A DNA stretch of 64,000 nt from Mucilaginibacter tolerans (GTDB taxonomy: Bacteria > Bacteroidota > Bacteroidia > Sphingobacteriales > Sphingobacteriaceae). The stretch is taken from NCBI RefSeq assembly GCF_030519375.1, contig NZ_JAUMKB010000013.1, positions 62,001 through 126,000 of the forward strand. Direction: 5' to 3'. The notes beneath the pieces were generated by a model. The model ran no database searches. It was given only the letters and a program-made list of their open reading frames with translations, and had not been told where the DNA came from. The position numbers and the translations under genes are program-made. Positions 8,203 through 17,928 of this stretch are shown here, piece by piece (the first letter of the stretch is position 1; each line of letters begins with the position of its first letter).

Positions 8203-9345
8203 TTACATTTTCATGCTTTTTCTGCCCATAAAGAAATACCAAATCGAAACCGGTATAAAAATCAGGTTAAGCCAGGTGTTATAATTCCATTGAAAATGTT
8301 GTGCCGCCATTTGCATACCACCACTGTGTGGCTTCGGCAGCCAATGCAATGCTGCAAAAGAGTAATCAAGGAATAATGAAGTTAGGAAGATACTGATCAC
8401 CAAGAATCCCAGCAAGTACCACATCGTTTTACCTCCATAATAGTTTCTGAAGACCATGAGCATCGGTATTGTAACCAGGTCTGACAGAATAAAGGCGATA
8501 ACCCCGCCGAATGAAATGCCGCCCTGCCAAAGCACTGCCGCCATAACGATATTACCGACTGAGCAGACAAAAGCAATGACGGCAATGAATATTCCGACAA
8601 CCGCGTTCCAGCTTAAAACCAGGAAATGCGGGAGGGAGGTAGGCCCCGTTAAAAATAAGCTCTGCCAGAAACTATCCGGCACCAGCACCATCAGGATTGA
8701 TGCGATGACCAGGCCGATGCCAATATCTTTCCCCACCATCGTCACATCCATATAAAAATGACCACTGGCAGATTTGAGCTTGTTAAAAAAACCAGTTTTT
8801 ATGTCCGCGTCTTCTTTTGGCATGCTATGGCAACAGGATTTTTTTGGTTCATGCTGATGTTCGTGATGATGGGCATGACCACTGTGTTCGCTATGATGAA
8901 TATGCTCTTTCGCTTCGTCTTTTACTTTTTTAGGAAAAAAACGATTAATGAGTATAGCAGACACCATGATAAAAAATAACCCACCGATAACTTCCCCACC
9001 AAAAAAAGCCCAACCAAGCAGTGAAACGATTACTATAAATATTTCAAATACCAGGTTGGTACTGGCAACCATAAACGACACAGCGTTAGACCAGGTCGCG
9101 CCTTTGATCAGCAATGTCCGGGACATTGATGCCGCTGCATACGAACAGGACGACGAAACGGCGCCAAAAAAGGTTGATAATGCAGTTGCCCTGACGGTAT
9201 CTTTTCCGAGTTTGGACGAGATCCGTTCTGTTGAAACAAATGCCCTTACCAGCGAGGAAAGAATAAAACCGAAAGCCAGGCCCCAGTAGATGTCCCATAT
9301 CATATAAAAAAGGCCGGATAATATTTTTAGAATAATGCTGATCAT
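8203..9345 (-). CDS. SO_0444-type Cu/Zn efflux permease (DUF318/ArsP-like)
   Basis: From the ATG at 9345 (MISIILKILSGLF) the protein has about 380 residues and around eight hydrophobic segments. The N-terminal half carries the permease signature GAVSSSCSYAAASMSRTLL, and the C-terminal half repeats a related element, AFVCSVGNIVMAAVLWQGGI. Between them is a His-rich cytoplasmic loop (HIHHSEHSGHAHHHEHQHE) ending in SCCHSMP, a likely metal ligand cluster. This matches the SO_0444 family of Cu/Zn exporters. It sits just upstream of the AraC-HMA regulator. Copper or zinc as substrate is family knowledge; no direct evidence is in the sequence. Confidence 0.78.
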   Translation of the reverse strand: MISIILKILSGLFYMIWDIYWGLAFGFILSSLVRAFVSTERISSKLGKDTVRATALSTFFGAVSSSCSYAAASMSRTLLIKGATWSNAVSFMVASTNLVFEIFIVIVSLLGWAFFGGEVIGGLFFIMVSAILINRFFPKKVKDEAKEHIHHSEHSGHAHHHEHQHEPKKSCCHSMPKEDADIKTGFFNKLKSASGHFYMDVTMVGKDIGIGLVIASILMVLVPDSFWQSLFLTGPTSLPHFLVLSWNAVVGIFIAVIAFVCSVGNIVMAAVLWQGGISFGGVIAFILSDLVTIPMLMVFRNYYGGKTMWYLLGFLVISIFLTSLFLDYSFAALHWLPKPHSGGMQMAAQHFQWNYNTWLNLIFIPVSIWYFFMGRKSMKM

Positions 9346-9439
9346 AGTTACTGATTTACATTGCAAAATTACCCGGCCTCGCGTTTTTAAATTTACAGAT
9401 TAACGGATTTGGTTTATAAGATTATGACCTAAGCGGAGA

Positions 9440-11626
9440 CTACAATCTTAATTTGATGCCTGCATTTACCACAAAGCCATCCAGCGGTGCATAAATATCT
9501 TTAAATGTAGGATCGGTAATACTGCCGGTATAAATCGGGCCAAATTTTGTTTGACGGGTATCAGTCAGGTTCTCGAAATTGATAAACAGCGAAAATCGTT
9601 CCCACATTTTTTCGGCCATTAATCCTGCCATCCAGTAGCCCCGGCCAGTCGAACCATCATTGAGTTTTTGCGGACTAAAATAATAGGCTTCAGCACCGAT
9701 CTTGAAATCATCTTCTTTTTCGTACATCAGCACATTATTCAACCGGTTTTTGGAGACTAATGGGTAAGCACTGAAAGAGTTGCCGATATGCTGCGAAACA
9801 TCGGCGAAGGTATAACCGAGGAACAGCTTGAAATCCTTATAAGTCAGCTTTACATTGGTTTCTATTCCCTTAGTATTCAGGTCCCCGCCGGGTTGTTGGT
9901 ACTGGTAATTGCCGTTTGCCAATGGCACAAACAGAATGGGATTTTCGATGCGGGTATAGAAAAACAACTGGTTGATGCTGAAGCTCACCTGATTGCCAAA
10001 CAGACCTGTGCGATAATTCAGATCATAGTTAGCACCATAGGAACGTTCGGCTTTTGTGTTGGCCACATCGATAGGCAGTACATTTCGAAAATCGACGCGT
10101 TCAGCATCCTCGGTGAATACCGTTGGTGATTTGTAACCCAAACCGCCTCCCAGGCGACTCGAAAAATGTTGACTGAATTTAAACAATGCTGATAGCCGTG
10201 GCAAAAGGAAAAGGCCATAGGCATTATGATAATCACCCCGCAATCCGCTTTCCAATGTTATAGTTTCGTTCGCATCCCAGGTGTTCTGCACAAAACCACC
10301 TATAGTCGTGTAATGGTAATTGCGCAAGGGAAAGGTACTGTTACGGTCTTCCCGAAAATTATCGGTCAGGTAATTTAGGCCTGCCACCCAGTCGGCAAGT
10401 ACTCCCTTTTTACTGTAGTTGGCTTCGCTGTAGGATGATACTTGTGTGCCTGAAAAAACGTAGTCAGGTAAGGCAATGCTCCGGTCAAAGTAGCTGACAC
10501 TATTTTTTATTGTCCACTTTTCATTGTCGTTGATCTGGTGATCCAATTCGGCCTGTGAGCTATAACGTCCGGTTTTGTTCCGTTCAAAATAGCTATGTTC
10601 AGCGCTGCCTCTGTTTTCCAGGTATCGCATATCTCCGCCGGTACGATTCTCGGCCGTCGCATTAATACCAGTCACAAGTGTTGTCCGTTCGTTGAGATAA
10701 AAGTACAGTTTGGGGTTGAGCGTGTAGCGGTTAAAGCGTGGTATGGCTGATAAACCGATCTCAGCCGGATCATAAGGCGTGCCGTGGTTATAAGCCGCAT
10801 AAAACGTTGCCCCGATCTTATCAAATTTTTGACCGTAGAACAAACTGGCGTCTGCACCTTTGGCCGAGGTGCCGTTAAACAGGAGGTCTAACCGGCGTTC
10901 CTTCGTGGGGGTTTTGGAAGCCAGATTGACTAGCCCGGCGATGGCCCCGCCACCATATAGCGTCGAGGATGAGCCTTTAATGACTTCGACCTGCTTCAGA
11001 TCGAGCGGGGCAATCTGCAGTAAACCCAATCCACCGGAAAAACCTGAATACAAAGGAATGCCATCGCGGATAATCTGGGTATAGCGCCCGTCCAATCCCT
11101 GAATACGGATACTCGAATTACCGCTGGTAGCAGAGGTTTGTTGCGTCTGGATACCGGTGCTTTCCGCCAGCAGCATCCGGATGTCACCGGGTTTCATATT
11201 ACCTTTTTCCCCGAGTTCTTCACCGGAGATCACCTCTACTCTGGTTGGAATATTAGCAATAGTGCGGCTACTGCGGGTGGCACCTACCACCACTTCGGTG
11301 AGTTCTTGCCCTTCACCGTTCCCAGCAGGCTGCAGAAGAATTATTAGTGGCTGATTTTGTACTAAAGGAAAAGTGATAGTGTCTAAAAGGGTTTGATATC
11401 CAACGAAACCAAACCGGATTATCTGAGTGCCATCAGGTATTCGGGTTAAATTAACCAGTCCACTTGTATCTGCGGATGCACCAATTGCAGTACCCTGTAC
11501 GGTTGCGGTAGCACCAATCAGAACTTCGTTGTTTTTGACGTCTTTAATGATAGCCTTAAAAATATTTTGAGAATAGGCTATAGCAGCATAATGCAGTGCT
11601 ACTAAAAGCACGATAAGTTTTTTCAT
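9440..11626 (-). CDS. TonB-dependent outer-membrane receptor
   Basis: This 728-residue protein has a signal peptide (LIVLLVALHYAAIAYSQ). A CarbopepD-regulatory-like beta-sandwich spans residues about 20-100, a plug domain about 110-240 (VEVIKGSSSTLYGGGAIAGL), and a 22-strand-type barrel runs to the C-terminus (GFVVNAGIKLRL). The plug has the form of FecA/BtuB-type receptors, not SusC. Receptors of this type are often found beside copper efflux genes in Bacteroidota, so a copper or metallophore substrate is plausible but unproven. It is downstream of, and probably co-transcribed with, the DUF6660 gene. I saw no cobalamin riboswitch elements upstream. Confidence 0.88.
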   Translation of the reverse strand: MKKLIVLLVALHYAAIAYSQNIFKAIIKDVKNNEVLIGATATVQGTAIGASADTSGLVNLTRIPDGTQIIRFGFVGYQTLLDTITFPLVQNQPLIILLQPAGNGEGQELTEVVVGATRSSRTIANIPTRVEVISGEELGEKGNMKPGDIRMLLAESTGIQTQQTSATSGNSSIRIQGLDGRYTQIIRDGIPLYSGFSGGLGLLQIAPLDLKQVEVIKGSSSTLYGGGAIAGLVNLASKTPTKERRLDLLFNGTSAKGADASLFYGQKFDKIGATFYAAYNHGTPYDPAEIGLSAIPRFNRYTLNPKLYFYLNERTTLVTGINATAENRTGGDMRYLENRGSAEHSYFERNKTGRYSSQAELDHQINDNEKWTIKNSVSYFDRSIALPDYVFSGTQVSSYSEANYSKKGVLADWVAGLNYLTDNFREDRNSTFPLRNYHYTTIGGFVQNTWDANETITLESGLRGDYHNAYGLFLLPRLSALFKFSQHFSSRLGGGLGYKSPTVFTEDAERVDFRNVLPIDVANTKAERSYGANYDLNYRTGLFGNQVSFSINQLFFYTRIENPILFVPLANGNYQYQQPGGDLNTKGIETNVKLTYKDFKLFLGYTFADVSQHIGNSFSAYPLVSKNRLNNVLMYEKEDDFKIGAEAYYFSPQKLNDGSTGRGYWMAGLMAEKMWERFSLFINFENLTDTRQTKFGPIYTGSITDPTFKDIYAPLDGFVVNAGIKLRL

Positions 11627-11683
11627 GAATTAAGAAATTAAGTTAAACAGAATAATCAGCTTTTTAAGCTTTGGCAAAAGTGT

Positions 11684-11998
11684 TTAACTAATTTTTGGGG
11701 GCTGCCAGATGGTCAAAATTCGTTTTTGTACTGCAGGCACAGTAGGCCGTGGGTATTTTCTTAATGTAATTTGAGTAACTGAGGAGAAATTGACTTGCGC
11801 TATCAAAATTCTGGCGGTAGAACAACAAGAGCAGGTGCAAAAAGGCGGACACGTTTCCTGACTCTTTTGATCATTGCACGCATTTGCATTCTTGATAGTG
11901 CCATGTGTTGCGTTGCCTTTAATGTCCTCCTTATCCTGGCAAGGTAAAATAACCAGCAGGACAAAATAAACACTAAATATTAGCGCCAGGTACCTCAT
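11684..11998 (-). CDS. DUF6660-like Cys-rich small secreted protein
   Basis: This 104-residue protein has a signal/lipoprotein-like N-terminus (MRYLALIFSVYFVLLVILPC). It then has a dense Cys cluster, CPPFCTCSCCSTA, near residues 50-62, and ends in IWQPPKIS. These features match the Bacteroidota DUF6660 family as I know it. The cluster could bind Cu(I) or form disulfides in the periplasm, but no function is established. It is the first minus-strand gene of the block ending in the TonB receptor, and its upstream region is shared with the divergent gene at 12251. Confidence 0.7.
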   Translation of the reverse strand: MRYLALIFSVYFVLLVILPCQDKEDIKGNATHGTIKNANACNDQKSQETCPPFCTCSCCSTARILIAQVNFSSVTQITLRKYPRPTVPAVQKRILTIWQPPKIS

Positions 11999-12059
11999 TG
12001 CCGCTAAACTATAAAGAAGTTAGAGTAATTCTAAATAATTTATTGCTTTCTTAATCAGT

Positions 12060-12109
12060 GCGGCGCTGGTTCGCCGCCAAGGTTCGGGTCTTATATGCCC
12101 CGGTGGGGC
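12060..12109. other. Two adjacent GC-rich hairpins in a divergent intergenic region
   Basis: The 252-base space between the divergent genes at 11998 and 12251 is AT-rich except here. GCGGCG (12060-12065) pairs with CGCCGC (12072-12077) across a 6-base loop. GCCCC (12097-12101) pairs with GGGGC (12105-12109) across 3 bases. They could be part of a leader of the plus-strand gene or an operator pair. There is no U-tract, so they are not standard terminators. I do not recognise a known riboswitch. The rest of the gap shows nothing else clear. Confidence 0.4.
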
Positions 12110-12250
12110 CCATTTATTCTGCGTGTCGGTATTAATATTAACAGGGAGCAGCTATTTAATAAATTGGCTGCTTTATTATTTTTCTTCTTTATATTGTTAG
12201 TTTCAAATATTTCAAATACCTTTAATTTTAACCAGTTTTACCTGTATTAA

Positions 12251-12796
12251 TTGAAAAAGCTATTCGCCATATTAATGGTTGTCGCCATACTGTTTAATGC
12301 AGGGGGGTATGACTTGTTTTTTCGATACATGATGTACAGGTCGGATAGCAGGATTTTCGCCAAAATCAATACTAACCATTACAAACACTCAGATTTGGTG
12401 GACGTTAAAATACCTGTTGACATGCCTACGCAACAGGATTGGGACGGTTACCAGGCAATTAGCGGTCAGGTAGAGGTAAAAGGTGCAAGGTACGATTACG
12501 CTGAAATTAAAATCACGCGCGATACCTTATATTTGCGTGTTGTTCCCAATCCCGAATTAAGTAAACTGGTTAAGGCTAATGTTCTCTACGGTAAGCTGAT
12601 TAATGATATACCAACCTCGAACACCAAGCACCCCAATAACCCGTTGGCTAAAAAGAGCTTAAGCGAAAGCGAATATCTCACATTCAGTTACACTAATTCA
12701 GCGTGCATAACGGTTAAAAAGCTTAGTCATAGTTTTACTTTCGCCGGTATTTTAAAACCCGCACTCGAAGTCGGTGGTCAACCACCTGAAGTTTAA
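12251..12796 (+). CDS. Conserved Bacteroidota secreted/anchored hypothetical protein
   Basis: This 181-residue protein is read from a TTG start at 12251. That choice keeps the basic residues before the hydrophobic helix (KKLFAILMVVAILFNAGGYD); the ATG at 12275 would cut into it. The helix suggests export or an inner-membrane anchor. The body has DTLYLRVVPNPE and LINDIPTSN, and the C-terminus ends in PPEV. I recall similar proteins, with the NAGGY helix and a PPE-type ending, in other Bacteroidota beside small Cys-rich copper-island proteins, but no function is known. It is divergent from the DUF6660 gene and may belong to the metal island. Confidence 0.68.
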   Translation: MKKLFAILMVVAILFNAGGYDLFFRYMMYRSDSRIFAKINTNHYKHSDLVDVKIPVDMPTQQDWDGYQAISGQVEVKGARYDYAEIKITRDTLYLRVVPNPELSKLVKANVLYGKLINDIPTSNTKHPNNPLAKKSLSESEYLTFSYTNSACITVKKLSHSFTFAGILKPALEVGGQPPEV

Positions 12797-13044
12797 TTCT
12801 TTCCTGATTCATTTTTACATTGTGGCTTTTTGCAGCAACTGCTATTTGAAATGTTCTGCATATATCAACTAGTCAGTATTTGTGCAAGTACAATGTCATA
12901 TCCGAATTCAGGTGTCCTTAGTTACCGTGCTTTTTTATGATTACGAAGTCAATCGCATCAATAGATCATATCAACGCAATGGTAATGCTTAATGATTAAC
13001 AAATTCTGTTCAATCAGCCTTTTATTTATTAAATTTTTTTGAAT

Positions 13045-13623
13045 ATGCCACACATTAAGGTAAATGAAGATTTACCGGGAATACGGTCATTAATGGCCTT
13101 TAGCCCGGAGACTGCCGCACCCATGGGTGTACTGGCAAACCTGCTTTTAAGAACAAACGAAGGCTTAACGATGGCCGAAAGAGAACTCATTGCAACTTAT
13201 GTATCCCATTTAAATGATTGCTTTTATTGCCAGCATTCACATGGTGCGATTGTTACCTGCTACTTAAATGACAATAACGAGTTAGTAAACCAGGTGATAA
13301 AAGATCGCGACAATGCGCCCATTTCGGATAAAATGAAAGCCTTGCTGGCCATTGCTGCCAGCGCTCAGAAAAACGGCAAACTGGTTACAACCGAACAGGT
13401 TGAAACGGCAAAGCAACACGGGGCAACCGATAAGGATATTCATGATACAGTATTGATCACAGCCGCATTCTGTATGTTCAACCGCTACGTTGATGGCCTG
13501 GCTTCCAATACACCAACTGATTTGTCGACTTATCCCCTGAGAGCGCGACAAATTGCTGAAAATGGCTATGGTAATCATGTTTTCACTAACAAGCAGCCGG
13601 TGGCCGATAAACAAGAGAAATGA
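13045..13623 (+). CDS. AhpD/carboxymuconolactone-decarboxylase-like protein, copy 1 of 5
   Basis: The start is the ATG at 13045 (MPHIKVNEDLPGI), which aligns with MPHI/MAHI in all four paralogues; a TTG 6 bases upstream is less likely. The protein has 192 residues. The AhpD-type redox site is intact: RELIATYVS, then CFYC followed by QHSH. The family motif IHDTVLITAAFCMFNRYVDG lies near residue 135. Such proteins are all-helical, form oligomers and reduce hydroperoxides through the CxxC pair, or act as decarboxylases. It resembles the peroxidase-related CMD subfamily. It leads the locus, 36 bases ahead of the susC-like gene, and carries a longer polar tail than its paralogues. Confidence 0.88.
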   Translation: MPHIKVNEDLPGIRSLMAFSPETAAPMGVLANLLLRTNEGLTMAERELIATYVSHLNDCFYCQHSHGAIVTCYLNDNNELVNQVIKDRDNAPISDKMKALLAIAASAQKNGKLVTTEQVETAKQHGATDKDIHDTVLITAAFCMFNRYVDGLASNTPTDLSTYPLRARQIAENGYGNHVFTNKQPVADKQEK

Positions 13624-13659
13624 ACTAATATTTAAACTATTCAATCAACCAAAACCACA

Positions 13660-16602
13660 ATGAGAAAGAATTTACGTTACTTACTAATATGGTTATTCAT
13701 GGCCATATTTCCGTTTTCATTATTTGCCCAGAACCGAACAGTCACAGGGACAGTCTCGGCCGCGAATAATACGCCGATACCAGGCGCTAACATTTCGGTA
13801 AAAAATGCTTCACAGGCTACTACTACTGATGCTAATGGAAAGTTTTCTATCAGGGTATCAGATAATGCTGTTTTGACAATAAGCATTATTGGCTATAAGA
13901 CACAAAATGTCAGCACAGCTGGAAATTCAAATCTTAATATCAAATTAGAGGAGGATGTTTCGCGCCTTGATGAGGTAGTAGTGACAGGTTTGGCTACTTC
14001 AGTAAAAAGGAAAAACCTGGCTAATGCTGTCGAGGCGATAGGCGCAAGAGAATTAAATGGAATAGCCCCTGCACAAACATTTGACGCAGCGCTGGAAGGG
14101 AAGATCACTGGCGCCAACATCAATGCCAACTCTGGTGCGCCGGGTGGTGGTATCTCCATAAAATTGCGCGGGGTTACTTCTGTGTATGGAAATACCCAGC
14201 CATTGTATGTTGTTGATGGCGTTTATCTTGACAACTCGGCTACATCAGGGGGCTTAAATGCAGTAACGCTGGCAGGGAGCACTGGGCCGACCTCAACCCA
14301 GGATAATCCCTCAAGCCGTATTGCTGACCTGAGACCAGAAGACATTGAGAACATCGAAATATTAAAAGGTGCATCTGCTGCGGCTATTTATGGTTCAAAA
14401 GCAGCTGGCGGTGTGGTGATTATTACTACCAAAAAGGGCAAACAAGGCAAAACCAATGTAAGTATATCACAGGATGTCGGTTTTTCGAGCCCCATCAAAT
14501 TGCTGGGTGTGCGGCAGTTTACTGCCCAAACTGCAGCATCACTGGCCCGCGACTCAGCAACATCAGCGGCATTAGCAAGTCAATTCCTCGCTGCTCAATC
14601 CAAAGGACAGATATACGATTATGAAAAAGAAGTTTACGATCATAAACCATTCAATTATAATACCCATGTGAGCATGACAGGCGGTACTGAAAAAACAGGG
14701 TTCTATTTTTCAGCGGGTCACGAAAATGATGGGGGAATTGTACAGAATACCGGTTATGAGAATAACAATGTTCGCCTCAACCTTGATCATAAACTTACCG
14801 ATGATATCAAGTTTGGCATAACTACCAACTATATCAATTCCTCGGCCGACAGAGGCATGTTCGGAAACGATAATTCCGGAACCAGTATAGGTATTGCACT
14901 TTCATCCACTCCTGATTTTGCACAGCTGCATCCGGATGCCAAAGGGAACTATCCGGACAACCCATTCGCGGCATCCAACCCTCTGCAGACCATTGCTTTG
15001 ATGAAAAATAATGAATCAGTGAACAGGTTGATCATGGGGACCAACCTTGAAATTAATCTCCAAAAAAGCGACAATAGCAACACCAAATTCATTGGCCGCG
15101 GAGGCTTTGACTTTTATAATCTGGAGACCAACGTGCTGATGCCGAGTGTATTGCAGTTTGAGGCTATAAATAAAGGACAATCCATACAAGGCTTTACTAA
15201 GAATCTGAATACCAATTACATTTTCTCGTTGGTAAATACATGGTCGCCATCAAGCAAATTATTGCTCAATACCTCTGCCGGCATTACGCAGGAAACAGGG
15301 AATTATAATAACCTGCTCGATGTAGCCAGCCAGGTAATTTCCGGTCAGTCAAATGTCGACCAGGCGGGATCATTAAGCGCCACTCAAATCCGCACCAAAT
15401 ATCTGAATAGCGGAATTTTCTTCCAGGAAGAAGCTACCTTATTTAACTCGATCACCCTGACCGGTGGTTTGCGTTTCGACCGCTCAAGCAATAATGGCGA
15501 TGTCTCTAAATACTATTTATATCCTAAAGGTGGCATATCCTGGAATCTTACCGATATGGGGCTGATTAAACAAGGTCTTTTTGAAAGCATCAAATTGAGA
15601 GCTGCTTACGGCCAGGCAAACAATGTGCCTGCTTATGGCAGTAAATTTACTGCATTTGGCGTATCGAATATTTCCGGCTTCCCGGGTTTGCTTGTAAATA
15701 CGATTGCAGGTGCATCAGACATCAAGCCGGAAAGACAAACAGAATTTGAGACTGGCATTGACTTCAGCTTACTAAGAGGTCGACTGGGTTTTGAACTGAC
15801 CTATTATGCTAAGGATATTAATGACTTCCTTTTATTAACTACGCCTCCGCCTTCATCAGGTTTTGCACAGCAATGGCTCAATGCAGGTAACCTGACCAAT
15901 CACGGGGTTGAATTAGGGATGAATGCCAGGCCGGTTGAAGCCAGGAACATCGTTTGGAACACTTCGGTTAACCTCTGGTTCAACCGCTCAAATGTTACTA
16001 AACTGATCGTTCCACCGGTACAATTGGGTTCAGTTGGGGGCGTTTTGCTCGGGGAATATCAGATACAGCAAGGCAAATCGGCTACCCAGATCATCGGCCT
16101 TAACGGGCAGGGAGTTGGCGTGCTGGGAAATGCTGAACCGCGTTTCCAGATGAGCACCTACAATGAGATCACGTTCTTTAAAGATTGGAGTCTTCGTTTC
16201 CTTATCCACTGGAAATATGGTGGTCAAAACGTGGATGTGACTTATCTTGAAAATGTATTTGGCAGCACCAGCGCCGATTATGATAAAAAAACGCCATCGG
16301 GTCTGCCTTATGGGGTTACCGAGTTAATGAAGATCGGATCGGATGCACACCAGACAGTTGAAAACTCCTCTTATCTGCGTTTCAGAGAGATCGGGTTGTA
16401 TTATACCATCCGTAAGATGCCGGTTTCTTATATCAAATCAGTAAATGTGGGGGTATCCTTACACAACTACATTACAGTAACTAAATACAGAGGTTACGAT
16501 CCTGAAGTTTCCAATTTTGGTACAGGCTTTTCACAGGGTGTAGATATCGATCCATATCCATCCAGCAAGCAAGCCGCACTGCACGTTTCACTTAATTTCT
16601 AA
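13660..16602 (+). CDS. SusC/RagA-family TonB-linked outer-membrane transporter
   Basis: This 980-residue protein has a signal peptide (FMAIFPFSLFAQ) and a CarbopepD-regulatory-like domain at residues about 24-100. A linker DEVVVTGLATSVKRKNL follows, then a plug with the SusC hallmarks LRGVTSVYGNTQPLYVVDGV and ILKGASAAAIYGSKAAGGV. The barrel ends in the terminal strand AALHVSLNF. SusC proteins import ligands captured by SusD lipoproteins using TonB energy. The partner SusD gene follows after 11 bases. No polysaccharide lyase or glycosidase is in the same operon, so the substrate may be a small ester or aromatic rather than a glycan. That is inference from the neighbours. Confidence 0.95.
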   Translation: MRKNLRYLLIWLFMAIFPFSLFAQNRTVTGTVSAANNTPIPGANISVKNASQATTTDANGKFSIRVSDNAVLTISIIGYKTQNVSTAGNSNLNIKLEEDVSRLDEVVVTGLATSVKRKNLANAVEAIGARELNGIAPAQTFDAALEGKITGANINANSGAPGGGISIKLRGVTSVYGNTQPLYVVDGVYLDNSATSGGLNAVTLAGSTGPTSTQDNPSSRIADLRPEDIENIEILKGASAAAIYGSKAAGGVVIITTKKGKQGKTNVSISQDVGFSSPIKLLGVRQFTAQTAASLARDSATSAALASQFLAAQSKGQIYDYEKEVYDHKPFNYNTHVSMTGGTEKTGFYFSAGHENDGGIVQNTGYENNNVRLNLDHKLTDDIKFGITTNYINSSADRGMFGNDNSGTSIGIALSSTPDFAQLHPDAKGNYPDNPFAASNPLQTIALMKNNESVNRLIMGTNLEINLQKSDNSNTKFIGRGGFDFYNLETNVLMPSVLQFEAINKGQSIQGFTKNLNTNYIFSLVNTWSPSSKLLLNTSAGITQETGNYNNLLDVASQVISGQSNVDQAGSLSATQIRTKYLNSGIFFQEEATLFNSITLTGGLRFDRSSNNGDVSKYYLYPKGGISWNLTDMGLIKQGLFESIKLRAAYGQANNVPAYGSKFTAFGVSNISGFPGLLVNTIAGASDIKPERQTEFETGIDFSLLRGRLGFELTYYAKDINDFLLLTTPPPSSGFAQQWLNAGNLTNHGVELGMNARPVEARNIVWNTSVNLWFNRSNVTKLIVPPVQLGSVGGVLLGEYQIQQGKSATQIIGLNGQGVGVLGNAEPRFQMSTYNEITFFKDWSLRFLIHWKYGGQNVDVTYLENVFGSTSADYDKKTPSGLPYGVTELMKIGSDAHQTVENSSYLRFREIGLYYTIRKMPVSYIKSVNVGVSLHNYITVTKYRGYDPEVSNFGTGFSQGVDIDPYPSSKQAALHVSLNF

Positions 16603-16613
16603 TCCTTAAAACG

Positions 16614-17921
16614 ATGACCATGCAACGAAATATTAAAATCTATATAGCATTATTCTCTGTCTCGCTTCTTCTTTTTGGCTCATGCAAAAAAGATTACGGG
16701 GACCTGAACGGAGAAACCATTGAAGACCTGACCAAAAATGCATCACAGGCACAATTAAATAACCTGGTAAGCGGAACCGAGTCGGGTTTGCGAAATTCAC
16801 TAAACTTTTACCTGGATGATGTGAGTATCATCGGCCGCGAGACCTATCGCTTCTCCAACTCCGAGCCACGTTATGTACTGGACATGCTCGGCGCAAACGG
16901 CGCGACATTAAACGGGGCCAATTTCTACATTACTTTCCCCTGGGCTTCACGCTATAGAGTGGTCAAAAACTGCAATACCCTGATACAGGCTGCAAATAAT
17001 TCTACACTGATAAGCAACGCACAAAAAGCAGGCTACATCGGCTTTGCACGAACCATAAAAGCCTATCAGCTTTTGCTTAATCTAAACCTTACTTACGATA
17101 ATGGTATCCGTGTAAATGTAGCCGACCCAACCCACCTCGGGCCTTTTGTTAGCTATACGGATGGACTGGCTGCCATCACCGCTCTGCTTGACTCGGCTAA
17201 AACCGATCTTAGCAATGCGAGTATATCTTTCCAGTTAGCCGGTTTTACAGGATTGGATGATGCTGCCGGGTTGACCAAATTTAACCGGGCGCTGGCGGCA
17301 AGGGTAAGTTTGTATCAGACCAACTGGCAAACGGCATTAGATAATGTAAATGCCTCATTCCTCAACCTGAACGGCAGCTTTAATACAGGTGTGTATCATA
17401 TTTTTGGGACCGGATCAGGCGATCAGCTGAACCCTGTGTTCATCCCGCAAAATCAAACGGGTGAAGTAAGAGTAGCACATCCTTCTTATGCCGCCGATTT
17501 AGCGGCAGGGGATGACCGTATCAATAAAACATCGCTCCGTAGTACAGCAGCATCCCTTAGCGGCCTTAGCAGTAACCGCGACGTATGGTTGTATACATCC
17601 AGTACTGCACCTGTCAGTATTATACGTAACGAAGAGCTGATCCTGATCTATGCTGAAGCGAACATACAGCTTGGTAACTTTAATACAGCGATAAGCGCAC
17701 TAAACACTATCAGGAACGGTCATGGGTTGGGCAATTATAGCGGGGCTGTGAACAAAAACGCGTTGATCACAGAAATGCTGAATCAGAGAAGATATTCACT
17801 GTTCTTCGAAGGACATCGCTGGATCGACCTGCGCAGGTATAATCTGTTAAATACCCTTCCTATTGACAGGACAGGCGACCAGGTTTGGTCGAAGTTTCCA
17901 TTACCGGTAACCGAACATTAA
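16614..17921 (+). CDS. SusD/RagB-family substrate-binding outer-membrane lipoprotein
   Basis: This protein has 435 residues, with a lipobox at LLLFGSC and Cys near residue 25. The SusD-like tetratricopeptide scaffold follows. Typical SusD signatures are visible: IGFARTIKAYQLLLNLNLTY in the middle, and the C-terminal RNEELILIYAEANIQLG and RRYSLFFEGHRWIDLRRYN. A second ATG at 16620 could also serve as start. It caps the SusC barrel and captures ligand at the cell surface. It is somewhat shorter than classical SusD (about 550), as in many SusD-like proteins linked to non-glycan substrates. Confidence 0.94.
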   Translation: MTMQRNIKIYIALFSVSLLLFGSCKKDYGDLNGETIEDLTKNASQAQLNNLVSGTESGLRNSLNFYLDDVSIIGRETYRFSNSEPRYVLDMLGANGATLNGANFYITFPWASRYRVVKNCNTLIQAANNSTLISNAQKAGYIGFARTIKAYQLLLNLNLTYDNGIRVNVADPTHLGPFVSYTDGLAAITALLDSAKTDLSNASISFQLAGFTGLDDAAGLTKFNRALAARVSLYQTNWQTALDNVNASFLNLNGSFNTGVYHIFGTGSGDQLNPVFIPQNQTGEVRVAHPSYAADLAAGDDRINKTSLRSTAASLSGLSSNRDVWLYTSSTAPVSIIRNEELILIYAEANIQLGNFNTAISALNTIRNGHGLGNYSGAVNKNALITEMLNQRRYSLFFEGHRWIDLRRYNLLNTLPIDRTGDQVWSKFPLPVTEH

Positions 17922-17928
17922 AAGCTTT

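Noticed and set aside
11627..11683. Cobalamin riboswitch ahead of the TonB-dependent receptor
   Set aside because: The gap is only 57 bases and no B12-box-like sequence is present.
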